64,000 nt of DNA from CAVPHV01 sp963704825 (GCA_963704825.1 CAVPHV010000017.1:186001-250000); one strand, 5' to 3'. Shown: positions 8,495 through 17,393, numbered from the stretch's first letter. Notes: generated by a model from the letters alone, not told the origin. A program made the numbers and translations.

Positions 8495-9610
8495 CTACAC
8501 GGGGATGCGGATCCTCACGGTGGTTCCGATGCCGGTTGCGCTCACGACGGTGGCTTCGCCACCGGCGCGCGAGGCCCGAGTCCTGATGTTCTCGAGTCCC
8601 ATGCCGGTGGTGGGTGCGGTCGGGTCGAACCCGGTGCCCTCGTCGGCGATGCTGAGCATGATTTCGTCGCGATCGCGTCGAATCGAAACATGGATGTTGT
8701 CGGTGTCGGCGTGGCGCAGAGCGTTGCTGACCGCCTCGCTGATCAACTGCAGCGCGTCGTCCACCATGGTGGGCGGCAGGTCGTCGAGCTGCCCATCGAA
8801 TGTCATCTGGGCCACCGTGGGATACGGTTCGGCGAGATGGCCGATCAGATCGGACACTTCGGCCCGCAGGTCACGCCGGGACCACACCGGAGGGCGCAGG
8901 TCGAAGATGAAGCGCCTGAGCGATGCGATGGTTTCGTCGAGGCGTTCGACGGTCTCGGCGATGACTCTGGCGACTTCGGGTTCGACCACCTTCTGGGTTT
9001 GCGCCTGGAGCGAGAGCCCGACGGCGAAGAGGTCCTGGATGATGGCATCGTGGAGGTCGCGTGCGATTCGCTCTCGGTCTTCGACGATGGCGAGGCGGCG
9101 CAGCCTGCGCTGCATTCGTGCCGTGTTGATGGCGGATCCGGCGATGACGGCGATCCCCTCGACCAACCGCTCGTCCTGAACGGTGAAGCCGTGTTCCTTC
9201 TCGGTGAGGTAGAGGTTGCCGTAGACTTCAGAACCGAGTCGCACCGGCACTCCCAGGAAGGTGTCCATGGTGGGGTGGTGCGCCGGGAACCCGAAGGCCT
9301 CGGGGTGATCGGCGATGCTGTCGGTCCGCACCGTCTGTGCCTTCCGGGCGAGCATGCCGAGCAGTCCGAGCCCCTCGGGCTCGTGGCCGATGGCTTCGGC
9401 AACGTCGGGTGGCACCCCGAGATAGAGGAACTCGAGCAGTCCGCCGTCCTCGTCGAGCACCCCGAGCGCGCCATATTGGGCGCCGGTGAGCTCCATCGCG
9501 GTCTCGATGGTGGTGTACAAGACCGACGTGAGGTCGGTTTGGCCGGCGACCGCGGCTGCCCCCTCGACGAGCTGCCGGAAGCGATCCGCCGGCAGCGGGG
9601 TCACATCCAT
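8495..9610 (-). CDS. GAF-domain sensor histidine kinase (DevS/NarX class)
   Basis: A soluble 371-residue kinase. Residues about 10-165 form one GAF domain, the sensing module; residues 173-240 are a HisKA_3 dimerisation domain with the phospho-accepting His187 in RERIARDLHDAIIQ; the C-terminus is an HATPase with the N box ISEAVSNALRHADT and the G boxes ADEGTGFDP and MGLENIRTRA. No transmembrane helix is present, so the signal is cytoplasmic (in DevS/DosT relatives the GAF domain binds haem and senses O2, NO or redox; I cannot see the haem ligand reliably here). It is divergent from a NarL-type regulator, its likely partner, across a 121-base spacer that holds a DevR-like box. Confidence 0.9.
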   Translation of the reverse strand: MDVTPLPADRFRQLVEGAAAVAGQTDLTSVLYTTIETAMELTGAQYGALGVLDEDGGLLEFLYLGVPPDVAEAIGHEPEGLGLLGMLARKAQTVRTDSIADHPEAFGFPAHHPTMDTFLGVPVRLGSEVYGNLYLTEKEHGFTVQDERLVEGIAVIAGSAINTARMQRRLRRLAIVEDRERIARDLHDAIIQDLFAVGLSLQAQTQKVVEPEVARVIAETVERLDETIASLRRFIFDLRPPVWSRRDLRAEVSDLIGHLAEPYPTVAQMTFDGQLDDLPPTMVDDALQLISEAVSNALRHADTDNIHVSIRRDRDEIMLSIADEGTGFDPTAPTTGMGLENIRTRASRAGGEATVVSATGIGTTVRIRIPV

Positions 9611-9676
9611 GGCCGTGAGCGTAACTGAGATCGGGCACGGGTGGTTTCGGCGTTGGACCGCGGGTACTGTCAGGAA

Positions 9677-9690
9677 GGGCCTTAAGACCC
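9677..9690. promoter_or_regulatory. DevR/DosR-like binding box
   Basis: GGGCCTTAAGACCC fits the symmetric core GGGNCNNNNGNCCC of mycobacterial DevR/DosR boxes. Its centre is about 43 bases upstream of the start point predicted from the TAGGTT -10 box of the regulator gene, the classical place for a factor that contacts the -35 region. It also lies 67 bases upstream of the divergent kinase start, so one box could serve both genes. Confidence 0.6.
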
Positions 9691-9714
9691 CCCCGCCATG
9701 GCCGGCGCGGCCGT

Positions 9715-9720
9715 TAGGTT
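9715..9720 (+). promoter_or_regulatory. Putative -10 box of the response regulator
   Basis: TAGGTT lies eleven bases before the regulator ATG. No good -35 hexamer is present at the expected distance; that place is occupied by the DevR-like box, as in activator-dependent promoters. Confidence 0.4.
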
Positions 9721-9731
9721 GACCAACGAAG

Positions 9732-10412
9732 ATGAACAGCGAACCGTTGAGAGTTCTGCTCGTCGATGACCATGAGGTGGTGCGGCAGGGGCTGCGGGCA
9801 CTCTTGGAGTCGAACGAGACGATTGATGTGGTCGGCGAAGCCGGAACGGCAGCCGATGCGGTTCGACGCGTCGGCTACGACGGACCTGATGTCGTCGTGA
9901 TGGATGTGCGGCTTCCCGACGGCTCCGGCGTTGATGCCTGCCGGGAGATCCGATCGCGCTGGCCCGACATCAGGGTGCTGATGTTGACCTCTTATGCCGA
10001 CGAAGAGGCGTTGGTGGCGGCGATCATGGCCGGCGCCGCTGGCTATGTGCTGAAGCGGATCAACAGCGAAGAGTTGGTCCGCAGCGTGCAGCGGGTGGGG
10101 CGCGGAGAGTCACTGCTCGACCCGGAGATGACCGAACGGCTGTTTCGCAAGATCCGAGGTGAAGCGGAGGAAGATCCGCTGCTGGCCCGCTTGTCGCCCC
10201 AGGAACGAAAGATCCTCGATCTCATTGCGGCCGGGATGACCAACCGCGAGATTGCCGAGGAGCTCTACCTCGCCGAAAAGACGGTCAAGAACTACGTATC
10301 GAATCTCCTCGGCAAGCTCGAGATGAAGCGTCGCAGCGAGGCTGCTGCCTATGCGGCGCGGCTGGCGGCCAGTCGCCGCCGGCAGTATCCACCCGAGGAT
10401 TGGGAGGGCTGA
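9732..10412 (+). CDS. NarL/FixJ-type response regulator, DevR-like
   Basis: A 226-residue two-domain regulator. The receiver has the acidic pair in LLVDDHEVVRQGL, the phospho-acceptor Asp58 in VVVMDVRLPDGSG, a conserved Thr/Ser in MLTSYADEE and Lys in YVLKRINS. The C-terminal LuxR-type HTH reads RLSPQERKILDLIAAGMTNREIAEEL and YLAEKTVKNYVSNLLGKL. Divergent from the GAF kinase, with which it probably forms a pair, and followed after 67 bases by a CBS-BON protein that is a plausible target. Phosphorylated dimer binding to the box at 9677-9690 would mean positive autoregulation (inference). Confidence 0.92.
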   Translation: MNSEPLRVLLVDDHEVVRQGLRALLESNETIDVVGEAGTAADAVRRVGYDGPDVVVMDVRLPDGSGVDACREIRSRWPDIRVLMLTSYADEEALVAAIMAGAAGYVLKRINSEELVRSVQRVGRGESLLDPEMTERLFRKIRGEAEEDPLLARLSPQERKILDLIAAGMTNREIAEELYLAEKTVKNYVSNLLGKLEMKRRSEAAAYAARLAASRRRQYPPEDWEG

Positions 10413-10479
10413 TGTCTGGGGGGTTCGCGGTAGGCTGGCGCCTGGCGACGGCCCGCAGGGCCGCGAAAGGAGATCGGGC

Positions 10480-11151
10480 ATGAAAGTCTCGGATGTGATG
10501 ACCGTCGACGTGGTCACGGTCGCACCCGATACGGGCCTCAAAGCTGCCGCCCGAAAGATGGTCGAGCACGGCGTGAGCGGCCTTCCGGTCATCGATGGCA
10601 CCGGCCGGCTGGTCGGCATCATCACCGAGGCCGACTTCGTCAAGCAGGAAGCCGGTCGTAGCCAGTTCCGCTACCGCAGGTTGCTCGATGCCGTGTTCGG
10701 CGAGCGCGAGACTCGCCCCCAGGGCGATACCGTCGCCGACGCGATGACCCGCCAACCTCTCACGATCGACGAAAACGCTCGTCTTGCCGAAGCCGCCCGC
10801 GAAATGTCCGACCGCGGGGTCAAGCGGCTCCCTGTGGTCGACGGCAACGGCCATCTGCTCGGGATCGTCAGCCGAGCCGACATCGTCACCGCGTATGTTC
10901 GTCCCGACGATGTGATCGAGGATCAGATCCGGCAGGATGTGATCGAACGCATCCTCATGATCGAGGGCCATGAACTCGAGGTGAGCGTCGAAGAGGGCGT
11001 GGTGTGTGTCGCCGGCACCGTACCCACCAGGACCGACGCCCGGCTCCTCGAGGAGTTGGTCGGCAGGCTCGAGGGTGTGGTTCGGGTCGAAGCCAAGCTC
11101 GAGTGGCGGGTCGACGACACGGTCTCGCCCGATATGCCACCGGTCATGTGA
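10480..11151 (+). CDS. CBS-pair and BON domain protein
   Basis: A 223-residue cytoplasmic protein. Two CBS motifs (residues about 1-55, MKVSDVMTVDVVTVAPDTGL, and about 85-140, VADAMTRQPLTIDENARL) form a Bateman module that in relatives binds adenine nucleotides; residues about 150-215 form a BON domain with VEEGVVCVAGTVPTRTDARL, a fold associated with membranes or osmotic stress. No catalytic domain is attached. The start at ATG 10480 is fixed by GAAAGGAG at 10465-10472; a TAGGCT box at 10432 could be its -10. Related CBS proteins such as Hrp1 belong to the DosR regulon of mycobacteria, which fits the DevR-like gene directly upstream. Confidence 0.85.
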   Translation: MKVSDVMTVDVVTVAPDTGLKAAARKMVEHGVSGLPVIDGTGRLVGIITEADFVKQEAGRSQFRYRRLLDAVFGERETRPQGDTVADAMTRQPLTIDENARLAEAAREMSDRGVKRLPVVDGNGHLLGIVSRADIVTAYVRPDDVIEDQIRQDVIERILMIEGHELEVSVEEGVVCVAGTVPTRTDARLLEELVGRLEGVVRVEAKLEWRVDDTVSPDMPPVM

Positions 11152-11152
11152 C

Positions 11153-11177
11153 AAAAAAAGTTCGCCACAGCGGCGAA
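11153..11177 (-). terminator. Rho-independent terminator reading leftwards
   Basis: On the minus strand the stem TTCGCC-GCTGT-GGCGAA is followed after one base by seven T residues, a textbook intrinsic terminator. On the plus strand it lies right after the CBS-BON stop codon but there the A tract precedes the stem. The only minus-strand gene upstream is the SDR ending at 11587, so its transcript would run antisense through all of whiB before stopping here. Confidence 0.65.
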
Positions 11178-11292
11178 TGTCGATTTATTCTGCCGTTTGA
11201 CCGCTTATCGCGGCGGCCATCCAACCGTCATAATGGAACAAGTGTTTGGTCGCGTGCGTTATCTGCACCAAGGCCAAAAGGACGTATACATC

Positions 11293-11574
11293 ATGGTGAT
11301 GGCACTTGATGACCTCATGTGGGAGCCAACCGAGGGTTGGCGTGACGATGCCGCTTGCGGCGGCGCCGATAGCGCGCTCTTTTTCCCGGTCGGCGAAGAG
11401 GAAGTGTCGGCCGAGGCCGCCAAAGCCATCTGCGCAGCTTGCCCGGTCGTCGAGGAGTGCCTCCAGTACGCCATCGCCACCAACCAGAGCGAAGGGGTGT
11501 GGGGCGGGATGACGGGCGGCGAGCGCCGCCGACTCCGCCGTCGTCTCCGCGAGCGGGAGCGGCGCGCCTCGTGA
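11293..11574 (+). CDS. WhiB-family iron-sulfur transcription factor
   Basis: A 93-residue Wbl protein. The four cluster ligands are Cys22 (DDAACGG), Cys47 and Cys50 (ICAAC) and Cys56 (VEECL), spaced C-X2-C-X5-C as in the family, followed by the GVWGG turn (68-72) and a basic C-terminal tail (RRRLRRRLRERERR) for DNA contact. The protein would bind a [4Fe-4S] cluster and the housekeeping sigma factor to modulate transcription in response to redox or NO. The ATG at 11293 is chosen because AAAAGGA precedes it; another ATG follows at 11299 and the frame is open to 11197. A CATAAT at 11229-11234 could be the -10. Which Wbl subfamily (WhiB1 to WhiB7) it belongs to is not clear. Confidence 0.92.
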   Translation: MVMALDDLMWEPTEGWRDDAACGGADSALFFPVGEEEVSAEAAKAICAACPVVEECLQYAIATNQSEGVWGGMTGGERRRLRRRLRERERRAS

Positions 11575-11586
11575 CCTCCTAGCCTC

Positions 11587-12363
11587 CTACTCGTCCCGCA
11601 GCGAGCGCTGCAGCCGGCGCATGCCATCGAGCCAGCGGTCGTAATCGTCCGCCTTGCGACGGAAGAACTCGCCCACCTCGGGATGGGGCAGGATCAGGAA
11701 CCGCTCGTCGGCCAGTCCGGCGACGACCGCCGCGGTGACCTCGTTGACGCTGATGGCTCCTGCCTTGACGTAGTCGGCCATCCGAGGCTGATCGGCAAAC
11801 ACGTCGAGCATGGCAGTATCGACGAACTGCGGGCACAAACACGAGACGCGAATGCCGCGGTCTCCGTATGTGACGGCGAGCCACTCGGCGAGCGCCACGA
11901 CGGCGTGTTTGGTGACTGAATACGGCGCCGCTCCGAGGTTGGTGAGCAGGCCGGCGGCCGACGCGGTCTGCAGTAGGTAGCCTTCGCCCCGCTCGAGCAT
12001 CTGGGGTAACACGGCGCGGGCCGTGTAGATGTGGGACATCACGTTGACATCCCAGGTGCGTTGCCACTGCGCGTCGGGCACCTCGACTCCACCACCTGTG
12101 GCGATCCCGGCGTTTGAACAGAACAGGTCGATACGTCCCTTGTCCTGGGTCACCAGGTCGACGAGATCGGCGACGGCGGCTTCATCACTGACGTCGAGCT
12201 GCACTCCGGCGCCGCCGATGCTGTTGGCAACCGTCTCGGCGGCCGCTCCGTCGAGATCGGCGACGACGACAAATGCACCTTCCGCGGTGAACCGTCGCGC
12301 CAGGCCGGCGCCAATGCCGTGCCCACCGCCGGTCACGACGGCAACTCGGTTCTTCAGCTCCAT
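11587..12363 (-). CDS. Short-chain dehydrogenase/reductase
   Basis: A 258-residue classical SDR. The Rossmann dinucleotide motif is VAVVTGGGHGIGAGLARRF, with Asp in VVVADLDG after strand 2 suggesting NAD(H); the NAG motif is SNAGIATGG; the catalytic Ser, Tyr and Lys fall in QTASAAGLL and PYSVTKHAVVAL. Substrate is unknown. The ATG at 12363 begins the conserved fold; an open extension of 66 codons upstream is not conserved and overlaps the next gene. Its end converges on whiB with a 12-base gap and no terminator in between, so the transcript probably continues across whiB to the terminator at 11153-11177. Confidence 0.9.
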   Translation of the reverse strand: MELKNRVAVVTGGGHGIGAGLARRFTAEGAFVVVADLDGAAAETVANSIGGAGVQLDVSDEAAVADLVDLVTQDKGRIDLFCSNAGIATGGGVEVPDAQWQRTWDVNVMSHIYTARAVLPQMLERGEGYLLQTASAAGLLTNLGAAPYSVTKHAVVALAEWLAVTYGDRGIRVSCLCPQFVDTAMLDVFADQPRMADYVKAGAISVNEVTAAVVAGLADERFLILPHPEVGEFFRRKADDYDRWLDGMRRLQRSLRDE

Positions 12364-12484
12364 GAGTTGGCTGCGGGTTTCACGTCGCCGATCGAACAAT
12401 GTCGGTTGGCGCTCGCGATGTCTACTACAGACCAAGCGCTCCCGTGGCGGGGCGATCGCTCGCGCCAATTTCTCGACAGTCTCC

Positions 12485-15217
12485 TCACAACATTCGTCCG
12501 GGGATGTCCTTGCGGCTGGGCAGGAAGAAACCGCCGACGGGGCGAAGCCGCATCCTGGCATCGACCACCGAGACTCCGTCGCCCGGCGGGAGCACCTTGA
12601 CCGGGTTCAGGTCGATCTCTGCGATCTGGGGATGGTCCTCAACGAGGGCGGACACCCGCAGCAACAGTTCCTGCAGCGCCTCGAGGTCCCCGCCGACGGC
12701 GCCGCGGTAGCCTTCGAGCAGCTCGGCCGACTTGACCTCGGACAACATCTCGCGGGCGTCCACGTCCGACAGGGGATTGATTCTGAAGGCGACGTCGCGC
12801 ATGAGTTCGACGAAGATCCCGCCGAGTCCGAAGACGACCAGCGGTCCAAACAGCGGGTCCTCGGCCATGCCGACGATGACCTCATGGCCCTCGCCGACGA
12901 ACTCCTGAACGAGCACGCCGGTGGCGTCGTCCGCGGCGGCCACGACCTGACGGTAGGCCTCACGGACCGCCTCGTCGCCCTCGATGTCGAGGGCGATGCC
13001 ACCGACATCAGACTTGTGCAGCGCCGATGGCGCAATGACCTTGAGGACGACCGGACCTCCGAGCTCCGCGGCGGCCGCGACCGCCTCGTCCTCGGTATGG
13101 GCGATGCGGGTGCGCGCCGCCCGAATGCCGTAGGCCGTCAGCATGCTCTCCGTCTCGGCGGCGTCGAGCCAACCGCCGTCCTTGCCGAGCCTGCGCAGCG
13201 CGGCCCGGACCGTCGTTTCTCCGGCACCACGATCGACATCGGGGAACCGGACGTACTGGCCCTCGGGCTTTTCCCGCCACTCCCGATACTCCACGGCCGC
13301 AGCGAGGGCGCGTGCCGCCGCCTCCGGGTACTGATAGACCGCAAGCTTGCTGTGCTTGCCCAACTCCTCTTCTGCGGCCTGTGATGAGCCCATGAAGACG
13401 CCGATCGTGGTTTTGGGGCTCTCGCGGGTGGCAATCGTCTCGTGGATCGCCCGCAGCGCCTCCTCGGTGCCTTCGGGTGCGGTAGGAATGTAGATGACGA
13501 TGACGGCGTCAATCTCCTCGCTGTCGAGCAGCAGGTTGAGGCACGCCCGGTAGTTGTCGGCGTTGGCTGAGGCGATCATGTCGACCGGGTTTTGGGGGGC
13601 CGCCATGCCGGGGAGCAGCTCGGAGAGCCGGCCCTGGAGTTCGGGGGAGAACTCGGGCAGCTCGAGACCGAAGCCCTCGATGGCGTCGGCTGCCAGGATG
13701 GCGGGTCCGCCTGCATTGGTCAGCACGGCCACCCTGCGCCCCGCTGGAAGCGGTTGGTTCGCCAGCAACTCGGTCACGTCGAACAGCTCATGGAGCGTGT
13801 TGGTGCGGATCACCCCGGCGCGAGAGAACAGGGCGTCGACGGCAACATCAACGCTGGCGAGTGAACCGGTGTGCGAGGCTGCGGCTCGCTGTCCCGCCGA
13901 GGTGCGACCCGACTTGACGACGACGACGGGCTTCTTGCGTCCGACCCGCCGGGCGAGCCGTCCGAAGCGTCGGGGGTTTCCAAAGGACTCCATGTACATG
14001 ACGATGACGTCGCTTGCCGGGTCGTCCTCCCAGTAGAGGAGCAGGTCGGTGGGGCTGACGTCGGCGCCGTTGCCGAGCGACACGAATGTGGAGATCCCGA
14101 TGTTCATCGCGGCGGCCTGCTCGAGGATGGCGATCCCCAGCGCCCCGCTCTGGCTGGCCATCGCCACGTTCCCGCGCGGCGGGAAGGTCGGTCCGAACTG
14201 GCCGTCCATGCTGATATTGACGTCGGTGTTGAGCAGACCCATGCAGTTGGGGCCGACGAGGCGCAATCCGCGCCGCCGGGCCGAGGTGACGATGGCCGCC
14301 TCCATGGCGGAGCCGTCCTCGCCGACTTCACTGAAGCCCGCCGAGATCACCACGACACCCTTGACACCCTTGCGTCCGCACTCGTCGAGGGTGTCGCTCA
14401 CCGCGGCGGCGGGGACGACGACAAACGCCAGATCGACCGGGTCGGGGATGTCGAGCACCGATGGGTACGCCAGGATTGAGTGGACGTACGGGGCGGACGG
14501 GTTGACCGGGTAGACGGGGCCGGTGAAGCCGTTGATGAGCAGGTTGCGCAGCAGCCTGCCACCGATCGACGAACCATCGCGGCTGGCACCGATGACCGCA
14601 ACGGAGGTTGGATACAGAATCGGCATCAGCGATGCGGTAACGGCACGCTTCTCGTGTTCCCACTCGGCTTCGCGGGCTTCGAGCGAGTACTCGATGGGGA
14701 ATTCGACCTCGAAGATGCCTTCTTCGAGGGTTCTCGTCAGGCGATATCCCGAGTCGCGGAAGAGCCGCATCATCCCGACGTTTTCTGCCAGCACGAACGC
14801 CTCGAACTCGGTAATGCCCCGCAGCCGGGCATAGACCGTGAGGTGTTGGAGCAGGTGACGGCCGATGCCGCGGCCCTGCCAGGCGTCCTCGACGAGGAAG
14901 GCGACCTCGGCGACCTTGAAGTCCTCGGTGGTTCGTTCCGGTAGCACGTCGTAGCGGCCGACCGCGACCATTTCGTCGCCGTGTACGGCGATGAGGGCCA
15001 TTCGGTCGTCGTAGTCGAGCGTGGTGAAGTGACGCAGCTCCTCGGGGCTCAGATCGAGCTTCATTCCGAAGAAGCGGTGATAGACGCTCTCAGGACCGAC
15101 CCGCTGGAAGAAGCGGTGTTCCCGCTCGGCGTCATCGGGTCGAATTGGGCGGATGTGGATGGCTTGACCATCTTTGAGGAGTACGTCGAACTCGAATTCG
15201 GTTGGGTACTCGGCCAT
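12485..15217 (-). CDS. GNAT acetyltransferase fused to NDP-forming acyl-CoA synthetase-like protein
   Basis: A 910-residue fusion. Residues about 1-165 are a GNAT N-acetyltransferase (VAFLVEDAWQGRGIGRHLLQ carries the acetyl-CoA loop). Then come a CoA-binding Rossmann domain (PTSVAVIGASRDGSSIGGRL), a succinyl-CoA-ligase-like domain with the phospho-histidine loop AASHTGSLA and GPNCMGL, and a C-terminal ATP-grasp domain (about 680-900: VVLKVIAPSALHKSDVGGIA, EVIVGMAEDPLFGPLVVFGLGG). Proteins with these parts (PatZ/Pat type) acetylate lysines, often to switch off acetyl-CoA synthetase, while the synthetase part may be a sensor or an active ADP-forming ligase. In E. coli PatZ the GNAT domain is at the other end. 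Start at ATG 15217 rather than an extension of 11 codons. Confidence 0.9.
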   Translation of the reverse strand: MAEYPTEFEFDVLLKDGQAIHIRPIRPDDAEREHRFFQRVGPESVYHRFFGMKLDLSPEELRHFTTLDYDDRMALIAVHGDEMVAVGRYDVLPERTTEDFKVAEVAFLVEDAWQGRGIGRHLLQHLTVYARLRGITEFEAFVLAENVGMMRLFRDSGYRLTRTLEEGIFEVEFPIEYSLEAREAEWEHEKRAVTASLMPILYPTSVAVIGASRDGSSIGGRLLRNLLINGFTGPVYPVNPSAPYVHSILAYPSVLDIPDPVDLAFVVVPAAAVSDTLDECGRKGVKGVVVISAGFSEVGEDGSAMEAAIVTSARRRGLRLVGPNCMGLLNTDVNISMDGQFGPTFPPRGNVAMASQSGALGIAILEQAAAMNIGISTFVSLGNGADVSPTDLLLYWEDDPASDVIVMYMESFGNPRRFGRLARRVGRKKPVVVVKSGRTSAGQRAAASHTGSLASVDVAVDALFSRAGVIRTNTLHELFDVTELLANQPLPAGRRVAVLTNAGGPAILAADAIEGFGLELPEFSPELQGRLSELLPGMAAPQNPVDMIASANADNYRACLNLLLDSEEIDAVIVIYIPTAPEGTEEALRAIHETIATRESPKTTIGVFMGSSQAAEEELGKHSKLAVYQYPEAAARALAAAVEYREWREKPEGQYVRFPDVDRGAGETTVRAALRRLGKDGGWLDAAETESMLTAYGIRAARTRIAHTEDEAVAAAAELGGPVVLKVIAPSALHKSDVGGIALDIEGDEAVREAYRQVVAAADDATGVLVQEFVGEGHEVIVGMAEDPLFGPLVVFGLGGIFVELMRDVAFRINPLSDVDAREMLSEVKSAELLEGYRGAVGGDLEALQELLLRVSALVEDHPQIAEIDLNPVKVLPPGDGVSVVDARMRLRPVGGFFLPSRKDIPGRML

Positions 15218-15372
15218 GACTGTCCTTGCTCGGTTGGCGGCAGACCACAAACTACCGAATGTCGGAGCGACCGAATCCGCCGCGCGGCGTTTTGGGAGTT
15301 TCCGTCGCTCTACGACCCTGAACGTGGCAGACTTGAAGGACGCAGTAACGCTCCGCTCGTACCGTGGGTCCG

Positions 15373-16833
15373 ATGAGGGAGGAGGACGTCATCGCGCAAT
15401 CCAACGGTGGCCATCCCACCATCATCCAGGGCGGCATGGGCGTCGCTGTCTCCGGTTGGGAGCTCGCCAACGCCGTGGCGGCCAAGGGCCAGATGGGCGT
15501 CGTTTCCGGTACCGCCCTCGATCTGGTGTGCTCGCGTCGGTTGCAACTTGGCGATAGCGGCGGTCATGTGCGCCGAGCCCTCGAGCACTTCCCCGTCCCC
15601 GAGGCCGCGCAACGTGTGCTCGACGCGTACTACGTGCCGGGCGGCAAGGACCCATCTGCTCCCTTCAAGAACGTGCGCAGCATGACGATCACGCCGTCAC
15701 GAGAGCTGCTCGAGCTCCTCGTCATCGGCAACTTCGTCGAGGTGTATCTGGCCAAGGAGAACGTTGCCGGGCCGGTTGGCATCAACTTCATGCGCAAGAT
15801 CGAACTCCCGCTGGTTCCCTCGGCCTACGGCGCGCTGCTCGCCGGCGTCGACTACGTCATCGTCGGGGCCGGCAATCCGCGGGAACTGCCCGAGGTGCTC
15901 AACAAGCTGGCGATGCATGAGGACGTCGGGCTCGCCCTGCGGGTGCAGGGTACGACCTCGGCCGACGGCGATATCGAGGCTCCCTTCAGCCCTCGCGAAC
16001 TCTTTGGGTCCGACCTTGCCCCGCTGCGACGGCCACCGTTTCTGGCGATTGTTGCCTCGCTCGATCTGGCCGCAGGCTTGGCCGATTCCCCGGCACATCG
16101 ACCCGAAGGCTTTGTGGTTGAAGGCAACATGGCTGGTGGCCACAACGCCCCGCCGCGTGGCCCGCGCCGGGTGGATGATCGGGGCCAGCCGATCTATGAC
16201 GAACTCGATGTGGTCGACCTCGCCGGGCTGGCGGAAATCGGATTGCCGTTCTGGCTGGCCGGTTCGTATGCCACCCCCGAAGGACTCAAGGCGGCGCAAG
16301 CTGCCGGTGCCGTCGGCATCCAGGTCGGCACCGCGTTCGCTCTGTCGGCCGAGTCCGGCATCGAGACCGGCTTGAAACGTGACATCGTCGGTCAGGTCGC
16401 CAACGGAGGCATGGAGGTTCGCACTGATTGGCGAGCCTCCCCGACCGGATTCCCCTTCAAGGTCGTTGAGATCGATGGGACCCTCTCGGACCCCACCGTC
16501 TACGAGGAGCGGCGTCGGGTATGCGACCTCGGGGTGCTGCGCGTCCCGTTCAAGACCGAGGACGGCAACATCGGCTACCGCTGTCCGGCCGAACCCGAAC
16601 GTGCCTACACGGCCGTGAAGGGCGGACGGCCCGCCAACATGGAGGGCCGCATCTGTTTGTGCAACGGCCTGCTGGCCACGGCCGGCCTCGCCCAAGTGCG
16701 ACCGAGCGGTTACGTCGAGCCCCCGGTGGTCACCGGAGGCTCCGACTATCGGGCGGTTGAACACCTGTTGGCCGCAAAGGCCCCGGGAGAGGACTTCTAC
16801 ACCGCAGCGGACGTCATCGACTACCTGCTGTAG
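15373..16833 (+). CDS. Nitronate monooxygenase-like flavoprotein
   Basis: A 486-residue TIM-barrel flavoprotein of the 2-nitropropane dioxygenase/nitronate monooxygenase superfamily, longer than the usual 330-380 residues. The N-terminus has PTIIQGGMGVAVSGWELANA, the FMN-binding start of the family; VEGNMAGGHNAPPRG has the GGHN motif; LAGSYATPEGLKAAQAAGAV and GIQVGTAFA form the phosphate site. The C-terminal ~120 residues include a Cys-containing segment (RICLCNGLLATAGLA) that the short enzymes lack, so it may be a separate subfamily with another substrate. Start at ATG 15373; a GTG nine bases earlier is an alternative. Divergent from the GNAT fusion. Confidence 0.78.
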   Translation: MREEDVIAQSNGGHPTIIQGGMGVAVSGWELANAVAAKGQMGVVSGTALDLVCSRRLQLGDSGGHVRRALEHFPVPEAAQRVLDAYYVPGGKDPSAPFKNVRSMTITPSRELLELLVIGNFVEVYLAKENVAGPVGINFMRKIELPLVPSAYGALLAGVDYVIVGAGNPRELPEVLNKLAMHEDVGLALRVQGTTSADGDIEAPFSPRELFGSDLAPLRRPPFLAIVASLDLAAGLADSPAHRPEGFVVEGNMAGGHNAPPRGPRRVDDRGQPIYDELDVVDLAGLAEIGLPFWLAGSYATPEGLKAAQAAGAVGIQVGTAFALSAESGIETGLKRDIVGQVANGGMEVRTDWRASPTGFPFKVVEIDGTLSDPTVYEERRRVCDLGVLRVPFKTEDGNIGYRCPAEPERAYTAVKGGRPANMEGRICLCNGLLATAGLAQVRPSGYVEPPVVTGGSDYRAVEHLLAAKAPGEDFYTAADVIDYLL

Positions 16834-16850
16834 CGGGCTACCCGCCGCGG

Positions 16851-17360
16851 TCAGCTCTCCGAGATGGCGATCGAGTTGATCACCACATCGTCGAGCGGAC
16901 GATCGCGTCCATCGGTTGCTGTGGTCGCAATGGCATCGACCACGTCCTGACCTGCCGTCACGGTTCCGAAGATCGTGTAATTGTGGGGGAGCCCCACATC
17001 GGTGTGGCAGATGAAGAACTGCGACCCGTTGGTGTTCGGGCCGGCGTTGGCCATTGCCAGCGTGCCCTGGCGGTAGGCGCCGGGACCGGCGAGTTCGTCG
17101 TCAAAGCGATAGCCGGGGCCGCCGGTGCCGGTACCCGTCGGGTCGCCGCCTTGGATCATGAAGTTCTCGATGACGCGGTGGAAAATGACGCCGTCGTAGA
17201 AACCATCGTTGGCGAGGAACACAAAGTTGTTCACCGCGTTGGGCGACCGATCGGCGAACAGCGCCAGCTCGATGTCACCCTTGTTGGTGCTCAGGGTGGC
17301 GGTATACGTCTTGCTGGGAACGATGGTGAGCTCGGGCGCGGAGGAGTATTGCTTGGCCAT
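16851..17360 (-). CDS. Cyclophilin-type peptidyl-prolyl isomerase
   Basis: A 169-residue cytoplasmic cyclophilin (no signal sequence). The catalytic surface is intact: VIFHRVIENFMIQGGDPTGTG with the active-site Arg, Phe, Met and Gln, then GTLAMANAGPNTNGSQFFI, and HNYTIFGTV. The usual C-terminal strand closes the barrel. Converges with the nitronate-monooxygenase-like gene across a 17-base gap and is divergent from the desaturase. A TACACT at 17419-17424 on the minus strand could be its -10 box. Confidence 0.95.
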   Translation of the reverse strand: MAKQYSSAPELTIVPSKTYTATLSTNKGDIELALFADRSPNAVNNFVFLANDGFYDGVIFHRVIENFMIQGGDPTGTGTGGPGYRFDDELAGPGAYRQGTLAMANAGPNTNGSQFFICHTDVGLPHNYTIFGTVTAGQDVVDAIATTATDGRDRPLDDVVINSIAISES

Positions 17361-17393
17361 GATGCCTTTCCGATGTGGCGAACGAAGGTGGAG

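Noticed and set aside
8357..9628. 423-codon plus-strand open frame
   Set aside because: It is the antisense shadow of the sensor kinase in high-G+C DNA; the translation is low-complexity and lacks any domain.
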